A model generated the notes under the pieces. The model was not told where the DNA came from, made no database searches, and saw only the letters and a list, made by a program, of their open reading frames with translations. From Biomphalaria glabrata (taxonomy: Eukaryota; Mollusca; Gastropoda; Planorbidae), in contig NC_074711.1 in the NCBI RefSeq assembly GCF_947242115.1, forward strand, positions 55,078,963-55,142,962: a DNA stretch of 64,000 nucleotides. Reading direction: 5' to 3'. The number at the start of each line of letters is the position of its first letter. The first letter of the stretch is position 1. Shown in pieces: positions 54,216 to 64,000 of the stretch. The position numbers were made by a program, and so were the translations under genes.

Positions 54216-54620
54216 TTCATCCCGCCTTAAATTTTTGCGTCCTCGCAAAACAAAATACTAACAAACTACTTAAAATGCATTACATACATACTGCTGACAT
54301 ATTATACCATCAAAGAAAATACACACTAAAATCGATTTCACACAAAAATATACATCTCCATGACATGACTTAGGTTACATTGCTTTACAAGGACAAAAGC
54401 AAAAAAATATATACACTTCATCAGCTAAAAACACAAGAAAATACTCTTGATTCTGTACATTCTCAAATAGGTACAGCATCTACTAAGCTTAAAAAAACTT
54501 TTAAACACACATGTAGATAACATGTACTCATAGAGTTATTACAAACTAATACATCTTGATACATTGGAATGCAACCAACATATTGAATAAAAATTACAAA
54601 TATACAAATGAAGAATTATG

Positions 54621-56165
54621 CTAGTATGGTGAGGAAACGAACTTCATTTCCTCCTCTCTTACATATCGGTAAGTACTGCCGTCTTCTGCCTCCACCATGT
54701 ACCAGCCAGAAGCATACTTGGGTACTGCAGTAATTACAAAACATGACGGTTCATACTGCATGAACATTCTTCCCTGGCCTCTGACTCTCTGTTCGACAAG
54801 AACTCTGCACCCAATGTTCAGAAGGTCGTTCCTTTTCTTCTGCAACTCAGGAACCTCATGGGAAAGCAATGTGGATTCTGGTTGGACCGGATGAAACTGT
54901 AGGAAAGGATTTGTTTCCCTACCTCCTTCTGCATGATTACTGGAAGTGTCAGGTGAGGCGACTTCTGTACGCATCGACATCATTTCTGCCACTGCGGGTT
55001 GGTTTCTGCGAACAATTGAATCAGGAGCAGTGTTGGATCGCCTAGGATTCGGTGGCACCTCAACCGACAATTCTGTTGGCTTGGGAGCAGGTTGCAGTTG
55101 TACTGCCTGTGGTTGTTCCACTGAGGCAACCTGAACGCGATTCACTGCTGCAGTGACATCAGGGCAAGCTCGGGTGAAGTGGTCCCGGCTTCCACAATTC
55201 GAGCAGTTGCTTCTAGAAGGGTGTTGCTGGTAAGCCCGGTTCCCTGGCTTCTTTCGCTGACCTTGGAACCTGTTCTGCAGCCTGCAATTTCTTGCAAGAT
55301 GGCCAGGTTTGCCACATGTGTAGCATTTCCTGTTCTTCATCGTTGGCCTCTTATGGTTAAGAGTGCGCTTTGGTTGTGAGACAATCTGTCTCACCTTGCC
55401 GCTAATGTGATCAGGTTGATGGTGGTTGCAGTGGGGACAGTTAGAGTTCTGTGGTCCCGAAAGTTGTAGGAGCACAATCTGGGCTGCAAGCTCCTCCACT
55501 TGCTTGGAGAGCGCAGCTAGCTGGCTTTCAATCTTTATCTCACTGCATGTGACGTTGACTTGCGGTGCGACATCCTCATCCTGGGCCCACCTGATGGCCA
55601 TGTCTCTTAACGCCAGGAATTCAGTTTCTGGCCTGTCAAGTAGTCTCTCTCGCAGATCTCTCCTTAGGATCCTGTCACTGAGGTTTTCTACAAACTGGTC
55701 CCTCAGGATAGACTTGCTGAAGGGAGTTTCAGATAGAGCTCTCTGCCTGTCTGTGAGTGCTTCAAATGCTTGAAGGAGACGGTGTGAGTATGCGCGGACA
55801 GACTCATACTGGTGCTGGCTTATTCGGAACAGCTCCCCAATGAGGCAGTTGATGCTCCGCCTTTCTCCATAAGTGGAGTGTAGAACTTGTACAAGGGCAT
55901 CTGGACATGCCCTTGTCGTCTGAGGGTGACACCTAAGTTCGGCCTTCACTGCCTCACCTAGATGTGCAAAGAGGAAGTCACATTTTTCCTCTGGATGCAC
56001 CATGTGTTGAGACTTCCAAGCTCTCTCAACATTTTGAAGGAACTCTTCAATTTCCCTGGCAGGACCATCACCATGGAAGCGCCGGATACTCATCTCTGTC
56101 CTAGGCACCAAGATAACTGTCTGAGACGGCTGCATTCTTGCTGCTGCTGCTGCCTCGCTGTTCAT
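54621..56165 (-). CDS. Gag-like protein, array unit 3
   Basis: 514 residues, identical to the unit 2 protein. Confidence 0.85.
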   Translation of the reverse strand: MNSEAAAAARMQPSQTVILVPRTEMSIRRFHGDGPAREIEEFLQNVERAWKSQHMVHPEEKCDFLFAHLGEAVKAELRCHPQTTRACPDALVQVLHSTYGERRSINCLIGELFRISQHQYESVRAYSHRLLQAFEALTDRQRALSETPFSKSILRDQFVENLSDRILRRDLRERLLDRPETEFLALRDMAIRWAQDEDVAPQVNVTCSEIKIESQLAALSKQVEELAAQIVLLQLSGPQNSNCPHCNHHQPDHISGKVRQIVSQPKRTLNHKRPTMKNRKCYTCGKPGHLARNCRLQNRFQGQRKKPGNRAYQQHPSRSNCSNCGSRDHFTRACPDVTAAVNRVQVASVEQPQAVQLQPAPKPTELSVEVPPNPRRSNTAPDSIVRRNQPAVAEMMSMRTEVASPDTSSNHAEGGRETNPFLQFHPVQPESTLLSHEVPELQKKRNDLLNIGCRVLVEQRVRGQGRMFMQYEPSCFVITAVPKYASGWYMVEAEDGSTYRYVREEEMKFVSSPY

Positions 56166-56343
56166 CTACGTAACTACTCAACAAAACTAAAGCCTAATAA
56201 CCTCTCTAACAAACGCCCAAAGAAAAACTGAACTATACACTACTTCCTATCAATGCCTAAACTCCTACGCAAACCTAATCTATCCCAATAAAAAAATACA
56301 AGTCTGGTCACTCAAGCACAGATCCCACTTCTGACACCAAAAA

Positions 56344-57489
56344 TGTGAGCAGGTCAGGCAGGCGCGAGTGGATAGAGAGAGAGGACCTATTCTCTGCCGC
56401 TCAACATTAAAATTTACCTAACAGTAGGCAGATGTTTGCGCTACTGGGTGGGCTCAATCTGTGCACCTCGGTATGGTGACCAAGGGGCTAGAGTCACCTA
56501 AGTAACCAGACATACTAAACTAAACTAAATGGAGACAAGATAAACTTTAGTTTACGATAAATAAAACAAAAAGAAATTTTATTTACATACAAAATAAATC
56601 AATAATAAAATATAATATATACACTAACTACTATAAACTACCCTCTAAATCTACACCACTACAAACACTACCAAACTAACCAAACCAACTATCTGACACA
56701 AACTGATCAAAACAACTATCTAACTAAATCACTAAAACTACTACACTAGACCTAGATCTACAATAAACACACTACAATATCCTACTATTACACTCATAAC
56801 ACTAACACTAAAACAAGAATATCCTATCCTTAGGCTCAGTACCTTACTATTCACTAAGAACAGAACTGAGAAACAGACTATAAATAAATATAACTAAGTT
56901 TACTAAGGTGATAATAAAGAAACAAAATAACACTAGATTCTAGATTCCCTAGAATTAGAATAGATCTAACAACAGCAGCTATAAACAGCAGCTAGATCTA
57001 TAAGCAGTAATATACAACAGCAGCTAAAAGGCAGCAGTTAAAAGCAGTAACACAGCAGTTACACAGCAGTAATAATAGCCTGCAAAACATAAATGCAAAA
57101 CTATATTATAAAATATTCTATTAGGACTGATGGACGCCGCCATCTTCCATACAGCATGTTGCCAACTATTATGACAAATAGTCCAGTAGAAAATAAACTA
57201 ACTACTTTACACATAATATAGATCTAGTAAAAAATATAAAATATTTCTACACTTACAGGCCGTCCCAGGTACAGGAATAAAAATATAATTAGACGACAGA
57301 CCACAAAGATATTCAGCTGTCACACAGACAGATATGGTACTGACCACTGGTCAACTGTACACTGAACTGTTTTAAAACAGCGTGGCATCACTTTTTATAC
57401 ACAAAAAGCGGAAGTAGAAATAATAAGTTTGGCACTAGCCTATAAAAATAAAATATATAAAAATATAGCTCTGGGAGCGCAAGCTCACA
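56344..57489 (-). repeat. Array LTR 4
   Basis: 1,146 bp, shared between units 3 and 4. Confidence 0.9.
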
Positions 57490-57894
57490 TTCATCCCGCC
57501 TTAAATTTTTGCGTCCTCGCAAAACAAAATACTAACAAACTACTTAAAATGCATTACATACATACTGCTGACATATTATACCATCAAAGAAAATACACAC
57601 TAAAATCGATTTCACACAAAAATATACATCTCCATGACATGACTTAGGTTACATTGCTTTACAAGGACAAAAGCAAAAAAATATATACACTTCATCAGCT
57701 AAAAACACAAGAAAATACTCTTGATTCTGTACATTCTCAAATAGGTACAGCATCTACTAAGCTTAAAAAAACTTTTAAACACACATGTAGATAACATGTA
57801 CTCATAGAGTTATTACAAACTAATACATCTTGATACATTGGAATGCAACCAACATATTGAATAAAAATTACAAATATACAAATGAAGAATTATG

Positions 57895-59439
57895 CTAGTA
57901 TGGTGAGGAAACGAACTTCATTTCCTCCTCTCTTACATATCGGTAAGTACTGCCGTCTTCTGCCTCCACCATGTACCAGCCAGAAGCATACTTGGGTACT
58001 GCAGTAATTACAAAACATGACGGTTCATACTGCATGAACATTCTTCCCTGGCCTCTGACTCTCTGTTCGACAAGAACTCTGCACCCAATGTTCAGAAGGT
58101 CGTTCCTTTTCTTCTGCAACTCAGGAACCTCATGGGAAAGCAATGTGGATTCTGGTTGGACCGGATGAAACTGTAGGAAAGGATTTGTTTCCCTACCTCC
58201 TTCTGCATGATTACTGGAAGTGTCAGGTGAGGCGACTTCTGTACGCATCGACATCATTTCTGCCACTGCGGGTTGGTTTCTGCGAACAATTGAATCAGGA
58301 GCAGTGTTGGATCGCCTAGGATTCGGTGGCACCTCAACCGACAATTCTGTTGGCTTGGGAGCAGGTTGCAGTTGTACTGCCTGTGGTTGTTCCACTGAGG
58401 CAACCTGAACGCGATTCACTGCTGCAGTGACATCAGGGCAAGCTCGGGTGAAGTGGTCCCGGCTTCCACAATTCGAGCAGTTGCTTCTAGAAGGGTGTTG
58501 CTGGTAAGCCCGGTTCCCTGGCTTCTTTCGCTGACCTTGGAACCTGTTCTGCAGCCTGCAATTTCTTGCAAGATGGCCAGGTTTGCCACATGTGTAGCAT
58601 TTCCTGTTCTTCATCGTTGGCCTCTTATGGTTAAGAGTGCGCTTTGGTTGTGAGACAATCTGTCTCACCTTGCCGCTAATGTGATCAGGTTGATGGTGGT
58701 TGCAGTGGGGACAGTTAGAGTTCTGTGGTCCCGAAAGTTGTAGGAGCACAATCTGGGCTGCAAGCTCCTCCACTTGCTTGGAGAGCGCAGCTAGCTGGCT
58801 TTCAATCTTTATCTCACTGCATGTGACGTTGACTTGCGGTGCGACATCCTCATCCTGGGCCCACCTGATGGCCATGTCTCTTAACGCCAGGAATTCAGTT
58901 TCTGGCCTGTCAAGTAGTCTCTCTCGCAGATCTCTCCTTAGGATCCTGTCACTGAGGTTTTCTACAAACTGGTCCCTCAGGATAGACTTGCTGAAGGGAG
59001 TTTCAGATAGAGCTCTCTGCCTGTCTGTGAGTGCTTCAAATGCTTGAAGGAGACGGTGTGAGTATGCGCGGACAGACTCATACTGGTGCTGGCTTATTCG
59101 GAACAGCTCCCCAATGAGGCAGTTGATGCTCCGCCTTTCTCCATAAGTGGAGTGTAGAACTTGTACAAGGGCATCTGGACATGCCCTTGTCGTCTGAGGG
59201 TGACACCTAAGTTCGGCCTTCACTGCCTCACCTAGATGTGCAAAGAGGAAGTCACATTTTTCCTCTGGATGCACCATGTGTTGAGACTTCCAAGCTCTCT
59301 CAACATTTTGAAGGAACTCTTCAATTTCCCTGGCAGGACCATCACCATGGAAGCGCCGGATACTCATCTCTGTCCTAGGCACCAAGATAACTGTCTGAGA
59401 CGGCTGCATTCTTGCTGCTGCTGCTGCCTCGCTGTTCAT
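57895..59439 (-). CDS. Gag-like protein, array unit 4
   Basis: 514 residues, identical to the unit 2 protein. Confidence 0.85.
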   Translation of the reverse strand: MNSEAAAAARMQPSQTVILVPRTEMSIRRFHGDGPAREIEEFLQNVERAWKSQHMVHPEEKCDFLFAHLGEAVKAELRCHPQTTRACPDALVQVLHSTYGERRSINCLIGELFRISQHQYESVRAYSHRLLQAFEALTDRQRALSETPFSKSILRDQFVENLSDRILRRDLRERLLDRPETEFLALRDMAIRWAQDEDVAPQVNVTCSEIKIESQLAALSKQVEELAAQIVLLQLSGPQNSNCPHCNHHQPDHISGKVRQIVSQPKRTLNHKRPTMKNRKCYTCGKPGHLARNCRLQNRFQGQRKKPGNRAYQQHPSRSNCSNCGSRDHFTRACPDVTAAVNRVQVASVEQPQAVQLQPAPKPTELSVEVPPNPRRSNTAPDSIVRRNQPAVAEMMSMRTEVASPDTSSNHAEGGRETNPFLQFHPVQPESTLLSHEVPELQKKRNDLLNIGCRVLVEQRVRGQGRMFMQYEPSCFVITAVPKYASGWYMVEAEDGSTYRYVREEEMKFVSSPY

Positions 59440-59617
59440 CTACGTAACTACTCAACAAAACTAAAGCCTAATAACCTCTCTAACAAACGCCCAAAGAAAA
59501 ACTGAACTATACACTACTTCCTATCAATGCCTAAACTCCTACGCAAACCTAATCTATCCCAATAAAAAAATACAAGTCTGGTCACTCAAGCACAGATCCC
59601 ACTTCTGACACCAAAAA

Positions 59618-60763
59618 TGTGAGCAGGTCAGGCAGGCGCGAGTGGATAGAGAGAGAGGACCTATTCTCTGCCGCTCAACATTAAAATTTACCTAACAGTA
59701 GGCAGATGTTTGCGCTACTGGGTGGGCTCAATCTGTGCACCTCGGTATGGTGACCAAGGGGCTAGAGTCACCTAAGTAACCAGACATACTAAACTAAACT
59801 AAATGGAGACAAGATAAACTTTAGTTTACGATAAATAAAACAAAAAGAAATTTTATTTACATACAAAATAAATCAATAATAAAATATAATATATACACTA
59901 ACTACTATAAACTACCCTCTAAATCTACACCACTACAAACACTACCAAACTAACCAAACCAACTATCTGACACAAACTGATCAAAACAACTATCTAACTA
60001 AATCACTAAAACTACTACACTAGACCTAGATCTACAATAAACACACTACAATATCCTACTATTACACTCATAACACTAACACTAAAACAAGAATATCCTA
60101 TCCTTAGGCTCAGTACCTTACTATTCACTAAGAACAGAACTGAGAAACAGACTATAAATAAATATAACTAAGTTTACTAAGGTGATAATAAAGAAACAAA
60201 ATAACACTAGATTCTAGATTCCCTAGAATTAGAATAGATCTAACAACAGCAGCTATAAACAGCAGCTAGATCTATAAGCAGTAATATACAACAGCAGCTA
60301 AAAGGCAGCAGTTAAAAGCAGTAACACAGCAGTTACACAGCAGTAATAATAGCCTGCAAAACATAAATGCAAAACTATATTATAAAATATTCTATTAGGA
60401 CTGATGGACGCCGCCATCTTCCATACAGCATGTTGCCAACTATTATGACAAATAGTCCAGTAGAAAATAAACTAACTACTTTACACATAATATAGATCTA
60501 GTAAAAAATATAAAATATTTCTACACTTACAGGCCGTCCCAGGTACAGGAATAAAAATATAATTAGACGACAGACCACAAAGATATTCAGCTGTCACACA
60601 GACAGATATGGTACTGACCACTGGTCAACTGTACACTGAACTGTTTTAAAACAGCGTGGCATCACTTTTTATACACAAAAAGCGGAAGTAGAAATAATAA
60701 GTTTGGCACTAGCCTATAAAAATAAAATATATAAAAATATAGCTCTGGGAGCGCAAGCTCACA
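59618..60763 (-). repeat. Array LTR 5
   Basis: 1,146 bp, shared between units 4 and 5. Confidence 0.9.
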
Positions 60764-60774
60764 TTCATCCCGCC

Positions 60775-62280
60775 TTAAATTTTTGCGTCCTCGCAAAACA
60801 AAATACTAACCATGTACCAGCCAGAAGCATACTTGGGTACTGCAGTAATTACAAAACATGACGGTTCATACTGCATGAACATTCTTCCCTGGCCTCTGAC
60901 TCTCTGTTCGACAAGAACTCTGCACCCAATGTTCAGAAGGTCGTTCCTTTTCTTCTGCAACTCAGGAACCTCATGGGAAAGCAATGTGGATTCTGGTTGG
61001 ACCGGATGAAACTGTAGGAAAGGATTTGTTTCCCTACCTCCTTCTGCATGATTACTGGAAGTGTCAGGTGAGGCGACTTCTGTACGCATCGACATCATTT
61101 CTGCCACTGCGGGTTGGTTTCTGCGAACAATTGAATCAGGAGCAGTGTTGGATCGCCTAGGATTCGGTGGCACCTCAACCGACAATTCTGTTGGCTTGGG
61201 AGCAGGTTGCAGTTGTACTGCCTGTGGTTGTTCCACTGAGGCAACCTGAACGCGATTCACTGCTGCAGTGACATCAGGGCAAGCTCGGGTGAAGTGGTCC
61301 CGGCTTCCACAATTCGAGCAGTTGCTTCTAGAAGGGTGTTGCTGGTAAGCCCGGTTCCCTGGCTTCTTTCGCTGACCTTGGAACCTGTTCTGCAGCCTGC
61401 AATTTCTTGCAAGATGGCCAGGTTTGCCACATGTGTAGCATTTCCTGTTCTTCATCGTTGGCCTCTTATGGTTAAGAGTGCGCTTTGGTTGTGAGACAAT
61501 CTGTCTCACCTTGCCGCTAATGTGATCAGGTTGATGGTGGTTGCAGTGGGGACAGTTAGAGTTCTGTGGTCCCGAAAGTTGTAGGAGCACAATCTGGGCT
61601 GCAAGCTCCTCCACTTGCTTGGAGAGCGCAGCTAGCTGGCTTTCAATCTTTATCTCACTGCATGTGACGTTGACTTGCGGTGCGACATCCTCATCCTGGG
61701 CCCACCTGATGGCCATGTCTCTTAACGCCAGGAATTCAGTTTCTGGCCTGTCAAGTAGTCTCTCTCGCAGATCTCTCCTTAGGATCCTGTCACTGAGGTT
61801 TTCTACAAACTGGTCCCTCAGGATAGACTTGCTGAAGGGAGTTTCAGATAGAGCTCTCTGCCTGTCTGTGAGTGCTTCAAATGCTTGAAGGAGACGGTGT
61901 GAGTATGCGCGGACAGACTCATACTGGTGCTGGCTTATTCGGAACAGCTCCCCAATGAGGCAGTTGATGCTCCGCCTTTCTCCATAAGTGGAGTGTAGAA
62001 CTTGTACAAGGGCATCTGGACATGCCCTTGTCGTCTGAGGGTGACACCTAAGTTCGGCCTTCACTGCCTCACCTAGATGTGCAAAGAGGAAGTCACATTT
62101 TTCCTCTGGATGCACCATGTGTTGAGACTTCCAAGCTCTCTCAACATTTTGAAGGAACTCTTCAATTTCCCTGGCAGGACCATCACCATGGAAGCGCCGG
62201 ATACTCATCTCTGTCCTAGGCACCAAGATAACTGTCTGAGACGGCTGCATTCTTGCTGCTGCTGCTGCCTCGCTGTTCAT
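60775..62280 (-). CDS. Gag-like protein, array unit 5 (shortened unit)
   Basis: 501 residues; the gag core and both zinc knuckles match units 2-4, but the C-terminal end is different and the integrase-like tail is incomplete. The interior of this unit is about 1.7 kb against 2.13 kb in the others. This is the first unit of the array in element orientation. Confidence 0.8.
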   Translation of the reverse strand: MNSEAAAAARMQPSQTVILVPRTEMSIRRFHGDGPAREIEEFLQNVERAWKSQHMVHPEEKCDFLFAHLGEAVKAELRCHPQTTRACPDALVQVLHSTYGERRSINCLIGELFRISQHQYESVRAYSHRLLQAFEALTDRQRALSETPFSKSILRDQFVENLSDRILRRDLRERLLDRPETEFLALRDMAIRWAQDEDVAPQVNVTCSEIKIESQLAALSKQVEELAAQIVLLQLSGPQNSNCPHCNHHQPDHISGKVRQIVSQPKRTLNHKRPTMKNRKCYTCGKPGHLARNCRLQNRFQGQRKKPGNRAYQQHPSRSNCSNCGSRDHFTRACPDVTAAVNRVQVASVEQPQAVQLQPAPKPTELSVEVPPNPRRSNTAPDSIVRRNQPAVAEMMSMRTEVASPDTSSNHAEGGRETNPFLQFHPVQPESTLLSHEVPELQKKRNDLLNIGCRVLVEQRVRGQGRMFMQYEPSCFVITAVPKYASGWYMVSILFCEDAKI

Positions 62281-62458
62281 CTACGTAACTACTCAACAAA
62301 ACTAAAGCCTAATAACCTCTCTAACAAACGCCCAAAGAAAAACTGAACTATACACTACTTCCTATCAATGCCTAAACTCCTACGCAAACCTAATCTATCC
62401 CAATAAAAAAATACAAGTCTGGTCACTCAAGCACAGATCCCACTTCTGACACCAAAAA

Positions 62459-63604
62459 TGTGAGCAGGTCAGGCAGGCGCGAGTGGATAGAGAGAGAGGA
62501 CCTATTCTCTGCCGCTCAACATTAAAATTTACCTAACAGTAGGCAGATGTTTGCGCTACTGGGTGGGCTCAATCTGTGCACCTCGGTATGGTGACCAAGG
62601 GGCTAGAGTCACCTAAGTAACCAGACATACTAAACTAAACTAAATGGAGACAAGATAAACTTTAGTTTACGATAAATAAAACAAAAAGAAATTTTATTTA
62701 CATACAAAATAAATCAATAATAAAATATAATATATACACTAACTACTATAAACTACCCTCTAAATCTACACCACTACAAACACTACCAAACTAACCAAAC
62801 CAACTATCTGACACAAACTGATCAAAACAACTATCTAACTAAATCACTAAAACTACTACACTAGACCTAGATCTACAATAAACACACTACAATATCCTAC
62901 TATTACACTCATAACACTAACACTAAAACAAGAATATCCTATCCTTAGGCTCAGTACCTTACTATTCACTAAGAACAGAACTGAGAAACAGACTATAAAT
63001 AAATATAACTAAGTTTACTAAGGTGATAATAAAGAAACAAAATAACACTAGATTCTAGATTCCCTAGAATTAGAATAGATCTAACAACAGCAGCTATAAA
63101 CAGCAGCTAGATCTATAAGCAGTAATATACAACAGCAGCTAAAAGGCAGCAGTTAAAAGCAGTAACACAGCAGTTACACAGCAGTAATAATAGCCTGCAA
63201 AACATAAATGCAAAACTATATTATAAAATATTCTATTAGGACTGATGGACGCCGCCATCTTCCATACAGCATGTTGCCAACTATTATGACAAATAGTCCA
63301 GTAGAAAATAAACTAACTACTTTACACATAATATAGATCTAGTAAAAAATATAAAATATTTCTACACTTACAGGCCGTCCCAGGTACAGGAATAAAAATA
63401 TAATTAGACGACAGACCACAAAGATATTCAGCTGTCACACAGACAGATATGGTACTGACCACTGGTCAACTGTACACTGAACTGTTTTAAAACAGCGTGG
63501 CATCACTTTTTATACACAAAAAGCGGAAGTAGAAATAATAAGTTTGGCACTAGCCTATAAAAATAAAATATATAAAAATATAGCTCTGGGAGCGCAAGCT
63601 CACA
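62459..63604 (-). repeat. Array LTR 6
   Basis: 1,146 bp; outermost right LTR, and the 5' LTR of the array in element orientation. It is followed by the TCAG target-site duplication. Confidence 0.9.
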
Positions 63605-64000
63605 TCAGGGAAATTTCTCTAGCCATCCAGATTTCTTAAGCTGTTTGAAGGCAACCTTTTTTTTTCCAATTCTTGTCTTGACATCAGCATCTGTTCCACT
63701 AAGTTTGTTTTTTTCCCGGCATTTACTGTTGGTTGTGGGAATAAAGTGCAACGTCATCTGTGAAGTCCAGGTTGTAAATAACCTTCTAGTAGTCTACACA
63801 ACTAACAAGCAGTGAGGAACTCCATTCCAGCGATTGTTCTACTATGATACTTATTAAGTGTAACTATTTCGTCTGTGCACAATCTATTTTTTCTAAAACC
63901 TGCCTATTCATCCCTCAGCTTAGGGTCTACTTAAGTCTACTAGGTTCTTAATTCTTTCTAAGAGGATACGGTTGAAGACTTTACTGGCACTAAAAGAAGT
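63605..64000 (-). mobile_element. LINE ORF2, upstream part, split by the LTR array
   Basis: From the right edge inwards the minus strand reads KVFNRILLERI, LRDEQAGFRKNRLCTDEI-like sequence, then LDFTDDVAL-like sequence, then KTRIGKKKVAFKQLKKSGW. These are LINE reverse-transcriptase motifs in the correct order, in several broken frames and with the middle of the domain shortened. The element continues at 46521 across the array and extends beyond the window. Confidence 0.65.

Larger units (their letters stand above)
46518..63608 (-). mobile_element. Tandem array of a Gypsy-like LTR retrotransposon: six LTRs, five interiors
   Basis: LTRs of 1,146 bp alternate with interiors in one orientation. 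The LTR starts TGTGAGCAGG and ends AAGCTCACA on the plus strand. The first four units repeat every 3,274 bp; the fifth has a shorter interior. One TCAG lies at 46518-46521 and another at 63605-63608, a single 4-bp target-site duplication for the entire array. Each LTR-to-interior junction has a tRNA-Leu-type primer-binding site, and a purine-rich tract (GGCGGGATGAA) lies at the other interior end. Interiors encode one gag-like protein and no reverse transcriptase or integrase core. Units differ by almost nothing that I can see, so amplification is very recent. Likely origins are unequal crossing-over between LTRs of one insertion, insertion of a multimeric circle, or an assembly artefact. Confidence 0.9.

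Overview
The window is AT-rich, intron-bearing eukaryotic DNA, most likely from a gastropod mollusc, possibly a freshwater pulmonate snail. That placement is an inference from the mix of tRNA-derived SINEs, LINE remnants and Gypsy-like LTR elements, and from the long introns; no marker gene settles it. Only one host protein gene and one host RNA gene are well supported. Almost everything else is mobile DNA or tandem repeat, often nested.

Layout. 1-4200: LINE 3' ends, a tandem array carrying TACGTCAC motifs, and a G/C-homopolymer-rich repeat complex. 4255-4336: a tRNA-Ser(GCT) gene on the minus strand with a T-run terminator. 4590-8190: an approx. 3.6 kb terminal-inverted-repeat (TIR) element carrying two SINEs. 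8249-16124: a second TIR family (approx. 1.3 kb) split by a 6.57 kb transposon with a perfect 25-bp TIR (8499-15071), which itself holds LINE, Tc1/mariner-like and hAT-like pieces. 16310-21430: further transposon remnants, including partial copies of the 4590-8190 element and of the 2404-3580 complex.

21964-40632: a nine-coding-exon plus-strand gene for a 408-residue multi-pass membrane protein of the glycerophosphocholine acyltransferase family (yeast Gpc1; DUF2838). Its introns hold a solo LTR, a second copy of the 1.3 kb TIR family broken by a LINE end and by a 5 kb LTR element, three SINEs, a young 1.8 kb LTR element with a SAP-domain protein, and a 2.15 kb hAT-like element built around a 97-bp minisatellite.

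40633-46521: the 3' flank of the gene, SINE relics and LINE pieces. 46522-63604: the most striking structure, a head-to-tail array of six 1,146-bp LTRs alternating with five interiors (period 3,274 bp), with one 4-bp target-site duplication around the whole array, which sits inside an older LINE. Each interior encodes a gag-like protein whose C-terminus resembles an integrase tail; no reverse transcriptase is present. The 5 kb element in the gene's intron 5 has the same gag-plus-integrase-tail layout in a different family. All three LTR elements with interiors lie on the minus strand.

No CRISPR, operon or other prokaryotic feature is present. Repeat boundaries were read by eye from internal copies and empty sites inside this window.
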